The notes under the pieces were generated by a model, which was not told the DNA's origin, searched no databases, and saw only the letters and a program-made list of their open reading frames with translations. Source: Pseudomonadota bacterium (GTDB lineage: Bacteria > Desulfobacterota > Syntrophobacteria > Syntrophobacterales > Syntrophobacteraceae). From it: DNA of 25,927 bases. A program made the position numbers and the translations under genes. Location of the stretch: positions 1-25,927 of the forward strand of contig JAEZHY010000170.1 of assembly GCA_023416335.1 (NCBI GenBank), read 5' to 3'. Shown here one piece after another: positions 5,919 to 14,189 of this stretch (its first letter is position 1; the number at the start of each line of letters is the position of its first letter).

Positions 5919-7376
5919 TCATTCTTTCCCGGACATCGGGAGAGTGAAGCTGAATGTACTCCCCTTCCCGAATGAACTGCGCACGCAGATACTACCTCCA
6001 TGCGCCTCGACAATATACTTTGAGATGCTCAACCCCAGGCCGACCCCATCGACCTGGTCACGAACCCCGGAAGCCCGGTAGTATTTGTGGAATACGAGAG
6101 GCTGTTCTTCCTCCGGAATACCGGGACCGCTGTCACTTACCGAGAACACCAGTTCCTGAACCTTGCCGGAATCCGTCTCTTCCACAGATACAAAGATTTC
6201 GGTTCCGGATGGAGAGAACTTTATCGCATTTCCAAGCAAGTTGAGCAGAACCTGCTGCAAATTGTCGGGGTCGCCGGAAAACTGCGGTATCCCGGGCGCG
6301 ATTTCCGACCTGATTTCAATACCTTTGGCCTCCGCCACGGGTATAACCCGGGATATGGCGCCGGTTACAAATTCGTAAAGATCGAATTTGCGCGGATGTA
6401 TCTCAACGGCACCGGCTTCGAGCCTCGATATCTGCATCAAATGATTGAGCAGCGTGGTGATGCGTTCTATCTCCCGGCTCGCAATCTCGAGGAAGCGCCT
6501 CTGCTTCGCGTTTATGTCGCCCATTACTTCTTCGGCGATCAGGTTCACCGATTCGCGAATCGAAGTCAAAGGCGTCCGGATTTCATGGCTCAGCATCGAT
6601 ATGAAATCCGACCGCATCCGCTCTTCTTCGGTCAGTCGCGCAGCCATATCATTAAATGCACCGGCAAGCTCCCCGAATTCATCGTTTGAGTATATCCTGA
6701 TCGGCTCTGTATTGCCGGAACCTGAGACGGACTTGATCCCACGCCTCAACTCCCGCAACGGACGGCTCATAGAGTAACTGATGGCGATAACGCCGAGAAG
6801 TCCTATCACCAGGGATGCCGCAAGACCTATAAAGCCCCATTCCACTGCCGTGCGGCCACGCTGGTTCAGGCTTTTCATGCGGCTCTCAATTTGCTGTTCG
6901 TTTGCCGTCCTGGCCTTTGAAATTTTATCTACCCAGGCATTGATCAGGTCTTCTTTCAGCCAGGGCAGTTCAGAGTGCGCTTCAGCCTGCTCGTTCTTCT
7001 GCGCGGCAAACTGATTCTGATATTCCTGGTGAAGTTCCTTCCACGGGCTTGCCCCTTCATCGTCCGATCCCAGCCACAGAATATCGAAGAGATTAGCTTC
7101 GTATTCCTTTTGAGCGGACGCAAAATATTCTTTATACTCCTCTTTTTTCAGGAGGTCGTATTTTTTTTGATTTTCCGCCATCCAGAGCAGATTATCCACC
7201 ATCTTCTTCGAGGCGGAGGAGATCCGGTAATTCCTGTTCGCAATATCTTCCGAGACTTTCACGAGTTCCCGTATATGAACGAACAGGCTGAGAATGGTGC
7301 CGTAGAAAATAATCGAGGCAACCACATACCAGGAAAGAAGCTTAAGGATAATTCCGAATTTTACTTTGACTTTCAT
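5919..7376 (-). CDS. Sensor histidine kinase, GlrK/QseE-like
   Basis: 485 residues from ATG 7376 (MKVKVKFGII); a TTG at 7430 in the same frame has no binding site. Domain order: transmembrane helix 1 (about 9-33), a helical, charged extracytoplasmic region of about 145 residues, transmembrane helix 2 (179-202), HAMP linker (203-255), HisKA with phospho-acceptor His264 in MLSHEIRTPLTS, and a HATPase domain with N-box NLLGNAIKF (379-387), G1 DSGPGI (415-420) and G2 GVGLGLS (444-450). All catalytic motifs are intact. The long helical sensor resembles kinases of the QseE/GlrK group. It heads the operon with the exported coiled-coil protein and the sigma-54 regulator. The signal sensed is unknown. 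Confidence 0.93.
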   Translation of the reverse strand: MKVKVKFGIILKLLSWYVVASIIFYGTILSLFVHIRELVKVSEDIANRNYRISSASKKMVDNLLWMAENQKKYDLLKKEEYKEYFASAQKEYEANLFDILWLGSDDEGASPWKELHQEYQNQFAAQKNEQAEAHSELPWLKEDLINAWVDKISKARTANEQQIESRMKSLNQRGRTAVEWGFIGLAASLVIGLLGVIAISYSMSRPLRELRRGIKSVSGSGNTEPIRIYSNDEFGELAGAFNDMAARLTEEERMRSDFISMLSHEIRTPLTSIRESVNLIAEEVMGDINAKQRRFLEIASREIERITTLLNHLMQISRLEAGAVEIHPRKFDLYEFVTGAISRVIPVAEAKGIEIRSEIAPGIPQFSGDPDNLQQVLLNLLGNAIKFSPSGTEIFVSVEETDSGKVQELVFSVSDSGPGIPEEEQPLVFHKYYRASGVRDQVDGVGLGLSISKYIVEAHGGSICVRSSFGKGSTFSFTLPMSGKE

Positions 7377-7783
7377 TGATCTATAAACATTCGCATTAGT
7401 GACGCGTCCGTAAGGTATGCGGCCCCTCAATCGATCGAACTGGAGCCTCTTTCCGTCACCGGTAATAGTAAAGCATCGGAAAACAGGCGAAAAGAAGAAA
7501 TTTAGCTGAAATCATTTTCATAAAAAAGTAATATTTTTAATCCGCACCGTGGCGGCAATTTTTTGAGGGCCGGATACTGAAACATGCATTGCCGTACCGT
7601 TCCGTCACGGGTTAAAATACTTTTTTGACCCCATTTATTTCCGGCCCGGTTGTTTGCACTTTAAGCGAAACCGCCCGCCTTTTTAGATTGGTCTGCGCGG
7701 GAGCCGGAAACGGAGGAGGCTACGGCTCTCCGTCGCCAATCTGCGGCCTGGAATTGCCCTTACCCGCAAGAGAGCGATTTAGC
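7377..7783. other. Interval between divergent kinase operon and tRNA-Gly
   Basis: No gene is supported. On the minus strand a weak sigma-70-like pair, TTGCCG (7558-7553) and AATATT (7535-7530) with 17-base spacing, could drive the kinase operon. The stretch around 7505-7540 is AT-rich. On the plus strand GGCCCGG...TTTGCAC (about 7643-7659) looks like a sigma-54 site, but its GG and GC elements are eleven bases apart. Confidence 0.4.
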
Positions 7784-7812
7784 TTGACTGGCGGTCGCGA
7801 GTTCATTACAAT
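7784..7812 (+). promoter_or_regulatory. Sigma-70 promoter of tRNA-Gly
   Basis: TTGACT (7784-7789) and TACAAT (7807-7812) are separated by exactly 17 bases, each one mismatch from consensus. Transcription would start near 7819, about 17 bases before the mature tRNA. It may also drive the rimP-nusA operon if transcription reads past the terminator at 8073-8100. Confidence 0.8.
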
Positions 7813-7835
7813 TGGTCTGTTTTCGTGCTCACTTT

Positions 7836-7911
7836 GCGGGTGTAGCTCAGTTGGTAGAGCACAAGCTTCCCAAGCTTGGGGTCGCGGGTTCGAATCCCGT
7901 CGCCCGCTCCA
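7836..7911 (+). tRNA. tRNA-Gly (anticodon CCC)
   Basis: 76 bases, folding as a standard cloverleaf. Acceptor stem GCGGGTG/CGCCCGC with one G-U pair, D-stem GCTC/GAGC, anticodon stem CAAGC/GCTTG with loop TTCCCAA (anticodon CCC at 7869-7871), T-arm with TTCGAAT loop. Discriminator T is followed by an encoded CCA (7909-7911). It reads GGG glycine codons. It lies 220 bases upstream of rimP, in the place occupied by metY in enterobacteria. Confidence 0.97.
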
Positions 7912-7943
7912 GGTCGTGATGTTCCCCCTTCTTCTCCTGTAGT

Positions 7944-7961
7944 GGAAGGGCTTCCCTTTTT
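7944..7961 (+). terminator. Possible weak terminator after tRNA-Gly
   Basis: AAGGG (7946-7950) and CCCTT (7954-7958) form a short stem, extendable by two G-U pairs, running into a five-base T-run. It lies 35 bases after the tRNA. The stem is short and the call is tentative. Confidence 0.3.
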
Positions 7962-8072
7962 GAGGTGGCTTGTCTGTCGGGCCTACTTCGATTAGTGGAT
8001 GACAACAATTCTGGATTCTGAGTTAATAAGCAGTATTCTAACTCCATTTAGATTATTGTCGGTCTACTAAGA

Positions 8073-8100
8073 AGTGGGTTGTGCGACCCGCTTTTTTTTT
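8073..8100 (+). terminator. Intrinsic terminator/attenuator just before rimP
   Basis: AGTGGGT (8073-8079) pairs with ACCCGCT (8086-8092), with one G-U pair and a six-base loop, followed by nine T (8092-8100). It ends 30 bases before the rimP start. It either ends tRNA-Gly transcripts or acts as an attenuator for the rimP-nusA operon. No strong promoter is seen between it and rimP. Confidence 0.8.
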
Positions 8101-8130
8101 GTCGTCGGACCGGCGTGGAAGAGGCGTAAG

Positions 8131-8631
8131 TTGGCTGATCAATTACAAAAAGAAGAAAACCAGCTCGTACAGGAGATATGGAATCTTCTTGAACCCGTCG
8201 TCACGACCGGAGGGATGGAAATCCTGGAAATCGAATATCGGCGCGAGTCGATCGGGTGGGTACTGCGCATCTTCCTGGATAAAGAAGGCGGCGTATCGGT
8301 CGACGACTGTGCACAAATCAGTCGGCTTGCCGGTGATACACTCGATTTTGCGGACCTTATCCCGACCCGATATCATTTGGAGGTTTCCTCTCCGGGGCTG
8401 GACCGGCCCCTGCGGAAGCCGGAGCATTTTAGAAAGTACATCGGGGAAATCGTCGAAATCCGGACACACTCTCCGGTTGAAAATCGGCGCAATTTCAAGG
8501 GCACCCTGAAGGAAGCCTCCCCGGACGAAGTAAGCGTCGAGTGCGACGGGAAAGGATTTTCCATACCGATGCCGCTCATCGAGCGCGCCCGGTTTCTATA
8601 TTTTGAATCTATGGAGCGGAAACCGAAATAA
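8131..8631 (+). CDS. rimP: Ribosome maturation factor RimP
   Basis: 166 residues from a TTG at 8131 (MADQLQKEENQLVQEIWNLLEPVV). AAGAGG (8119-8124) lies six bases before it, and the family usually begins here; the open frame reaches upstream into the terminator. The N-terminal domain has GMEILEIEYRRES...LRIFLDKEGGVSVDDCAQISR and the family signature LEVSSPGLDRPLRKPEHF. The C-terminal half is the SH3-like domain (VEIRTHSP...FKGTLKEASPDEVSV). RimP is needed for maturation of the 30S subunit in the cytoplasm. First gene of the nusA-infB operon. Confidence 0.96.
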   Translation: MADQLQKEENQLVQEIWNLLEPVVTTGGMEILEIEYRRESIGWVLRIFLDKEGGVSVDDCAQISRLAGDTLDFADLIPTRYHLEVSSPGLDRPLRKPEHFRKYIGEIVEIRTHSPVENRRNFKGTLKEASPDEVSVECDGKGFSIPMPLIERARFLYFESMERKPK

Positions 8632-8681
8632 CCGGCAGTCGGAAAAAGGAATTATTTTATTGACGGAGGAGATTTCAACAT

Positions 8682-10010
8682 ATGGCCAGTGAACTCAAGC
8701 GGTTGATCGATCAGGTGAGCAGAGAAAAAGGCATCGACCGCCAGACCTTGATTCACACTCTTGAAGAGGCCATCAAATCGGCTATCAAGAAAAAATTCGG
8801 CTCCAAGCTGGATCTGGACGTTACCTACAACGAAGAATACGGCGAAATCGAAGCCTTCCAGTTCAAGGAGGTTGTCGAAGAGGTAACGGACCCGGACAAG
8901 CAGGTGCACCTGTCCGAGGCGAAGAAGCTGGACAGTGAGAGTGAGATCGGGGACGAACTCGGCATCAGGATGGATACGGAGACCCTGGGCCGAATTGCGG
9001 CACAATCCGCCAAGCAGGTCATTATCCAGAAGATGAAGGACGCTGAGCGGGAAGTTGTTTACGACGAGTTCAAGGGCCGACGGGGAGAGGTTGTAAACGG
9101 TATCGTGCAGCGGGTCGATAAAGGCGCCATTGTGGTCAATATCGGCCAGGCCGAAGCCATCCTGCCGCAAAAGGAGCAGATTCCGAGGGAAGTTTTCCGA
9201 CAGGGAGACCGGATTCGGTCCTACGTGCTGGAAGTCAAAAAAATCAGCAAGGGTCCTCAAATCATCCTGAGCCGGACGCATCCGCATTTCCTCATTCAGC
9301 TCTTCCATTCGGAAGTTCCTGAAATCAGCGAAGGAATCGTCAGCATCATCAGCGCTGCGCGCGAGCCCGGGTCCAGGGCAAAAATCGCTGTCATTTCGAA
9401 GGACTCGGACGTCGATCCGGTAGGCGCATGCGTCGGCATGAAGGGTACGCGGGTACAGAATGTGGTCCAGGAACTCCGCGGCGAAAAAATCGATATTATT
9501 CCCTGGAATATGGACCCGGCAAAATTCGTTGTGAACGCACTTGCTCCGGCCATTATTTCCAAGGTCATCATCGACCAGGCAAACAGGAGCATGGAAGTAA
9601 TCGTTCCGGACGATCAGCTTTCGCTCGCGATCGGCAAGAGAGGGCAAAACGTCCGCCTCGCCTCGAAGCTCACCAACTGGCGAATAGACGTCAAGAGCGA
9701 AAGCAGATACGAGAGGCAGAAACAGGCCGGATATCAGTCGTTGCTTCGCATTCCTGGACTTACGACGGAATTGGCCGACAGGCTCTACGAGGCCGGGATT
9801 GGTTCCCTTGAGGAATTCCTCGAGGTTTCCGTTGTCGAACTGGAAGACATGACGCATCTTTCGGCCTCGACCCTGGAGGAAATGCGCGCCGAAGCCCGTA
9901 AGCTGCTCGATCTCAACGGAAAAGAACCGGCTGCGACGACGGATAATGAGGAAGCGGCAAATCCCGAGCAGGCTGAAGCCGATCCCGGCGCCGGGCCCGC
10001 ACAGGAATAA
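8682..10010 (+). CDS. nusA: Transcription termination/antitermination factor NusA
   Basis: 442 residues; GGAGGAG lies about nine bases before ATG 8682. Order: N-terminal RNA-polymerase-binding domain (1-130; SELKRLIDQVSREKGIDRQTL), S1 domain (about 135-200; GIVQRVDKGAIVVNIGQAEAILP), KH1 (VGACVGMKGTRVQNVVQEL), KH2 (LAIGKRGQNVRLASKLTNW), and one helix-hairpin-helix region (about 351-400; LLRIPGLTTELADRLYEAGI). The tail (405-442) is acidic and low in complexity. E. coli NusA has two C-terminal acidic repeats and 495 residues, so this form is shorter. NusA controls RNA-polymerase pausing, termination and rRNA antitermination, and in some bacteria its own operon. Confidence 0.98.
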   Translation: MASELKRLIDQVSREKGIDRQTLIHTLEEAIKSAIKKKFGSKLDLDVTYNEEYGEIEAFQFKEVVEEVTDPDKQVHLSEAKKLDSESEIGDELGIRMDTETLGRIAAQSAKQVIIQKMKDAEREVVYDEFKGRRGEVVNGIVQRVDKGAIVVNIGQAEAILPQKEQIPREVFRQGDRIRSYVLEVKKISKGPQIILSRTHPHFLIQLFHSEVPEISEGIVSIISAAREPGSRAKIAVISKDSDVDPVGACVGMKGTRVQNVVQELRGEKIDIIPWNMDPAKFVVNALAPAIISKVIIDQANRSMEVIVPDDQLSLAIGKRGQNVRLASKLTNWRIDVKSESRYERQKQAGYQSLLRIPGLTTELADRLYEAGIGSLEEFLEVSVVELEDMTHLSASTLEEMRAEARKLLDLNGKEPAATTDNEEAANPEQAEADPGAGPAQE

Positions 10011-10042
10011 AAAGGCTCTCGACGACCGGGTGAATTTTCGAA

Positions 10043-10300
10043 GTGAACGAATCGATACCGCAAAAACATGAACCCGTTCGCACCTGCCTTGTATGCGCAG
10101 GGAAAAGGCCCAAAAGAGAATTGATTCGGCTGGGACTCGATTCCGAAAAGGAATGTGTGATACCGGACGAAAAAGGCTTGATGCAAGGCCGCGGCGGATA
10201 CGCATGCAGGGAGTGCCTGCCGAAACTGCGTTTCAACAAGCGCATTCAGCGGGCTTTCCGGGACAAGGCCAAAAGAATTAATATTAGTGAATATCTATGA
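10043..10300 (+). CDS. ylxR: YlxR family protein (DUF448)
   Basis: 85 residues from GTG 10043, 32 bases after nusA. The YlxR signature is present: PVRTCLVCAGKRPKRELIRL at 11-30 and GRGGYACRECLPKL at 49-62. Cys15, Cys18, Cys55 and Cys58 sit as two CxxC pairs. YlxR is a small RNA-binding-fold protein commonly coded between nusA and infB and reported to modulate RNase P or transcription in some bacteria. No strong ribosome binding site is visible, so it may depend on coupling to nusA. Confidence 0.92.
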   Translation: MNESIPQKHEPVRTCLVCAGKRPKRELIRLGLDSEKECVIPDEKGLMQGRGGYACRECLPKLRFNKRIQRAFRDKAKRINISEYL

Positions 10301-10407
10301 ACGCATTTCGAAGAATTGAAATTCGAATTCCACGCCAAAGGACTTGGGGATGAGTCGGCATGGAAAATGAAATCGATGCTGCAGAAAGTGTTAAGGGGGA
10401 AAGTTTC

Positions 10408-13308
10408 ATGACGAGATACAGGGTGCATGAACTCGCTAAGGAATTGAATATGGATAATAAAGATCTGATTGACCGGCTGGTGAAATTGGGCATTCAGGTC
10501 AAGAATCACATGAGTACCTTGACCGATACGGCAGTGCTCAAGATCAGGCAACAATCGTTTGATCAGAAATCGGAAAAGGTGGAAGAAAAGCGCATAGGGC
10601 GGGAAGTGATCCGCAGGCGCAAGAGGGTTGAACTGCAGGCGGAGCCCGAGTTCGTCGAGCCCTCCGCCGAAGTCGAGAAGCAGGTCGAACCGGTTGCGGA
10701 AATCCCGGAAGAACCGGTATTGGAAACTCCCGTCGAACCGCAGCCCATTCCGGAAGTCCCCGCCGAAATGGGTGCGCAGGAAGCAGCAGCGATGCCTGAA
10801 CCCGAAGAATCCCCCGAAGTGGCACTTGAACCTGAACCGGAACCTGCACCCGCGCCCAAACCCGAACCGGTTGTCGAAAAAGCTAGAATCGTTTCGCCTC
10901 CTCAGCCCAAGTATGAGGCTGCGCGGATAATAAGACCGGCCCCCGTCAGGGCAGAACCCAAGCCGGAACCAACCGTGGTGGAAGTCTTGAAGCCTGCAGC
11001 AGTGGTTGTCGAACCGGCCAGACCCAAGGTGGAGGCCCCGACCAGACCGGCCCCCGCCCCTGCGGCTCCGACACCTTCTCCCGCTCCGGCTGAGGTGAAG
11101 CCGGGACAGCCCAGGGTAGCCGTTAAGCCGGCCGAGGCCGAAGAGGAGGATGAGGAAGGCAAGGGACGCAAGAGAGCCAAGAAGAGACGGCGAAAAAAGG
11201 CGAAGAAAGAAGAGCCGGCCAGAATTATCAAACTTCCCGAGGTCATGGCCGAGGAGACCGAAGAGGAACCGGACCTCACGGACCTCGCAGCGCGCTTCAT
11301 GGGAAGGACTCCGGAAGCGGTCGATCTGAAAGATCAAAAACGCCGCAGACCCGAAGAAGCCGACAAGGAAAAGGCCAAGGCGGGAGGACGCCGCAAGGAA
11401 GTCTTCCAGAAGGAAGATCTCTATACGAAGAAGGAACTGGCGGCCCAGGACGACAGGGGAAGGGGCAAAGGCGGCAGGCCGATGTTCAGGGAAGCGCCCA
11501 AGCCGGAACCGGTCGCCCCCAAAGTCGGCAAGAAGCGCATCAAGATCGATGAAGCCATTACGGTCGCAAATCTGGCCAAACAGATGGGAATGAAGGCCGG
11601 AGAGGTAATCAAGAAACTGCTTCTTCTGGGCGTGACGGCCACCATCAACCAGGCCCTCGATTTTGACACCGCCGCACTGGTCGCCTCCGATTTCGAATTC
11701 GAAATAGAAAAAACCGCTTTCGAAGAAGAGGAGGTGCTCATGGTGAAAGAGGACAAGGCGGAAGACCTGATGCCGAGACCTCCCGTTGTTACGGTCATGG
11801 GCCACGTCGATCACGGCAAAACATCTCTGCTCGATGCCATTCGCGACACGAACGTGATCGAAGGCGAGGCGGGCGGCATCACCCAGCACATTGGTGCATA
11901 TCACGTAAGACTGGAAAAGGGCGACATCGTCTTTCTCGATACTCCGGGCCATGAGGCGTTTACGTCGATGCGCGCCAGAGGCGCCAAGGTCACGGATATC
12001 GTCATCCTGGTGGTCGCGGCGGACGACGGCGTCATGCAGCAGACAATAGAAGCCATCAACCACGCCAAGGCTGCCGAAGTCCCGATCATCGTCGCGGTCA
12101 ACAAGATCGACAAGCCGAACGCAAACATCGAGAGGGTAAAGCGCGAACTGTCGGAGCACGGGCTCATTCCGGAAGAATGGGGCGGCGGAACCACCATGGT
12201 CGAGATTTCGGCCAAGAAGCGGATCGGCATAGAAGACCTGCTCGAAATGGTGCTCCTCCAGGCCGAACTTCTGGAACTCAAGGCCAATCCCACCAAGGAA
12301 GCCAGGGGAAGAGTCATCGAAGCCAAACTGGACAAAGGCCGCGGCCCGGTGGCAAGCGTTCTGGTCCAGGAGGGTACTCTCAAGGCCGGCGACGCATATG
12401 TCTGCGGTGTCTATGCAGGCCGTGTGCGTAACATGTTCGACGACCGCGGGAAGAAGATCGACGCAGCGAGCCCCGCAATTCCCGTCGAAGTCCTCGGTTT
12501 TTCGGGCGTTCCCAATGCCGGCGACGATTTCATCGTCCTTGCGGACGAAAAACAGGCCAGGGCGGTTGCCGAACACAGGCTGCTGAAGTTGAGGGAAAGA
12601 GAACTTTCCCGGACGAGCAAGATCACTCTCGAAAACCTGTTCGACCAGATTCAGGAAGGCGAGGTCAAGGAACTCAAACTCATCCTCAAGACCGACGTTC
12701 ACGGATCTCTGGAAGCCATTTCCGACTCGCTGCTCAAACTCTCGGTTTCCGAGGTGAAGGTCACCATCATTCACAGTGGGACCGGAGCAATTACGGAAAC
12801 GGACGTCATGCTCGCCGCCGCATCGGAAGCCATCGTGATCGGGTTCAACATCCGCTCCGATTCGAAGGTGCAGGAGCTTGCGGACCTTGAAAACGTGGAC
12901 ATCCGCTACTACGACGTCATTTACCAGCTCATCGACGACATTAAGGCCGCCGTAGTCGGCATGCTCAAGCCGACGCTCAAGGAAAACGTGATCGGCAGGG
13001 CCGAGGTGCGGCAGACCTTCCATGTACCCAAGATCGGAATGATCGCCGGTTGCTCCGTGCTTGACGGCCGGGTGGAAAGAAATGCGAAGGCAAGAGTCCT
13101 TCGCGACAATGTCATTGTCTACGACGGCAAGATAAGCTCTCTCAAACGATTCAAGGATGACGTAAAGGAAGTCAAAGCCGGGTTCGAATGCGGTATCGGC
13201 ATCGAGAACTTCAACGACCTGAAAGTGGGAGATATCCTGGAAGCATACGAGATCCAGGAGATAAAGCAGGTTCTCGAACCGGAACGCGAAAGGAAAGCGG
13301 GTTCCTAG
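10408..13308 (+). CDS. infB: Translation initiation factor IF-2
   Basis: 966 residues from ATG 10408 ([13 protein letters not shown]). AAGGGGGA about eight bases before it decides this start; an in-frame ATG at 10360 would add 16 residues unlike other IF-2. Order: IF2_N domain (1-50), a long Pro/Glu-rich then Lys/Arg-rich linker (about 60-370), a second IF2_N domain ([24 protein letters not shown]), then the GTPase with G1 [11 protein letters not shown] (from 465), G2 [13 protein letters not shown]3 DTPGHEAF, G4 NKID, G5 SAKKRIG. Domains II, III and the fMet-tRNA-binding domain IV follow ([17 protein letters not shown]). It delivers initiator tRNA to the 30S subunit and drives subunit joining. 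Confidence 0.98.
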   Translation: MTRYRVHELAKELNMDNKDLIDRLVKLGIQVKNHMSTLTDTAVLKIRQQSFDQKSEKVEEKRIGREVIRRRKRVELQAEPEFVEPSAEVEKQVEPVAEIPEEPVLETPVEPQPIPEVPAEMGAQEAAAMPEPEESPEVALEPEPEPAPAPKPEPVVEKARIVSPPQPKYEAARIIRPAPVRAEPKPEPTVVEVLKPAAVVVEPARPKVEAPTRPAPAPAAPTPSPAPAEVKPGQPRVAVKPAEAEEEDEEGKGRKRAKKRRRKKAKKEEPARIIKLPEVMAEETEEEPDLTDLAARFMGRTPEAVDLKDQKRRRPEEADKEKAKAGGRRKEVFQKEDLYTKKELAAQDDRGRGKGGRPMFREAPKPEPVAPKVGKKRIKIDEAITVANLAKQMGMKAGEVIKKLLLLGVTATINQALDFDTAALVASDFEFEIEKTAFEEEEVLMVKEDKAEDLMPRPPVVTVMGHVDHGKTSLLDAIRDTNVIEGEAGGITQHIGAYHVRLEKGDIVFLDTPGHEAFTSMRARGAKVTDIVILVVAADDGVMQQTIEAINHAKAAEVPIIVAVNKIDKPNANIERVKRELSEHGLIPEEWGGGTTMVEISAKKRIGIEDLLEMVLLQAELLELKANPTKEARGRVIEAKLDKGRGPVASVLVQEGTLKAGDAYVCGVYAGRVRNMFDDRGKKIDAASPAIPVEVLGFSGVPNAGDDFIVLADEKQARAVAEHRLLKLRERELSRTSKITLENLFDQIQEGEVKELKLILKTDVHGSLEAISDSLLKLSVSEVKVTIIHSGTGAITETDVMLAAASEAIVIGFNIRSDSKVQELADLENVDIRYYDVIYQLIDDIKAAVVGMLKPTLKENVIGRAEVRQTFHVPKIGMIAGCSVLDGRVERNAKARVLRDNVIVYDGKISSLKRFKDDVKEVKAGFECGIGIENFNDLKVGDILEAYEIQEIKQVLEPERERKAGS

Positions 13309-13314
13309 GCCCCT

Positions 13315-13605
13315 ATGACCGTAGGCGTAGCTCTCGTGACATTCAGGCTCCACGAAGTCCATTCTCTCAAGGAGAAGCGCAAGATCGTGAAGAGCCTGGT
13401 AGAAAAAAGCCGCAACCGGTTCAATGTGGCGGTGGCTGAAGTAGCCGACCAGGACGTGCACCAGAAAGCGGCCATCGGCATAGCCGTAATCGGTAATGAC
13501 GGACGCGTTTTGAATTCTGTTTTGGACCGGATCATTGATTTTATGGATTCGCTCGGGCTGGCCGATCTGGTCGGCAGAGAAATCGAGCTGATTCCCATGG
13601 GTTGA
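13315..13605 (+). CDS. DUF503 family protein (YlxP-like)
   Basis: 96 residues, starting six bases after infB. It matches the DUF503 family: VGVALVTFRLHEVHSLKEKRKIVKSL, NRFNVAVAEVADQD, and the C-terminal LIGREIE-type end (LVGREIELIPMG). The family is a small ferredoxin-like fold, usually coded between infB and rbfA; YlxP has been linked to ribosome assembly in Gram-positives, but its role is not settled. No clear ribosome binding site is visible, suggesting coupling to infB. Confidence 0.92.
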   Translation: MTVGVALVTFRLHEVHSLKEKRKIVKSLVEKSRNRFNVAVAEVADQDVHQKAAIGIAVIGNDGRVLNSVLDRIIDFMDSLGLADLVGREIELIPMG

Positions 13606-13740
13606 CGTCGAACGAGATATTTCGCGGGCACGGGCCGTCGAGCGTCTTGCCCGGCATTGGTTTTGCCTAACGGCATTGTGGTGCAGATACTCTCCCGCAG
13701 CATATTCCGGGGGAGATGTCTTCGACTTTTCGCCTTCCGC

Positions 13741-13800
13741 CAGGTTTCCCCCTCCCCCGTCTTCGGAATCGGAGGGGAAGAGTCCGCCCGGGGCGGAGGG
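13741..13800 (+). promoter_or_regulatory. Two GC-rich hairpins in the rbfA leader
   Basis: TTCCCCCTCC (13746-13755) can pair with GGAGGGGAA (13771-13779) with one bulged C, and TCCGCC (13783-13788) pairs perfectly with GGCGGA (13792-13797) around a three-base loop. They lie in the 227-base gap before rbfA, the longest gap between rimP and truB. Role unknown. Confidence 0.4.
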
Positions 13801-13832
13801 AAGCGTCAAAGTCTTATGTAGAAAGAATTTTG

Positions 13833-14189
13833 ATGGAATACAAGCGATCCGACAGAGTCGGCGATCTGATCCAGCAGGAAATTGCGGACCTCGTTCTTCG
13901 CCGCGTAAAAGATCCTCGCGTGGCAAACATCACCATAAGCGGGGTATCCGTATCGCCCGACCTGAAACATGCGCGGGTCTTCTACTGCGTCATGGGCGGA
14001 ACCGCTGACGATAGCGTGAAAAAAAACGCCGCCTCCGGACTCGATAAGGCTAAAGGCTTTATTCGCCAGGAACTCGGAAAAAGGTTGCGCCTGAGATTTA
14101 TCCCTCAACTCGATTTCGAATACGATACTTCTTTTGAGTACGGGGACAAGATCGAGAGACTTTTGAAAGAGCTGCACAAGGATGAGTGA
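13833..14189 (+). CDS. rbfA: Ribosome-binding factor A
   Basis: 118 residues from ATG 13833 (MEYKRSDRVGDLIQQEIADLVL), the usual RbfA beginning and length; the open frame continues upstream but there has a basic, non-family sequence. The KH-type fold shows as DPRVANITISGVSVSPDLKHARVFY, the VKKNAASGLDKAKGFIRQELGKRLRLRFIPQLDFEYD block and DKIERLLKEL. RbfA helps 16S rRNA 5'-end maturation and cold adaptation of the 30S subunit. Its stop overlaps the nrnA ATG by eight bases. Confidence 0.95.
   Translation: MEYKRSDRVGDLIQQEIADLVLRRVKDPRVANITISGVSVSPDLKHARVFYCVMGGTADDSVKKNAASGLDKAKGFIRQELGKRLRLRFIPQLDFEYDTSFEYGDKIERLLKELHKDE

Noticed and set aside
7643..7659. Second sigma-54-like element GGCCCGG...TTTGCAC
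   Set aside because: GG and GC are eleven rather than ten bases apart, which normally abolishes sigma-54 binding, and CCC replaces CAC.
7847..8047. 66-codon minus-strand frame with ATGFEPATPSL
   Set aside because: This is the well-known false translation of the antisense strand of a tRNA gene.
8652..10205. 517-codon open frame on the minus strand opposite nusA
   Set aside because: It lies exactly against nusA, which is certain, and matches no family.
10246..13926. 1226-codon open frame on the minus strand opposite infB
   Set aside because: It is a mirror of the GC-rich codon use of infB, spans several plus-strand genes, has no binding site and reads as low-complexity sequence.
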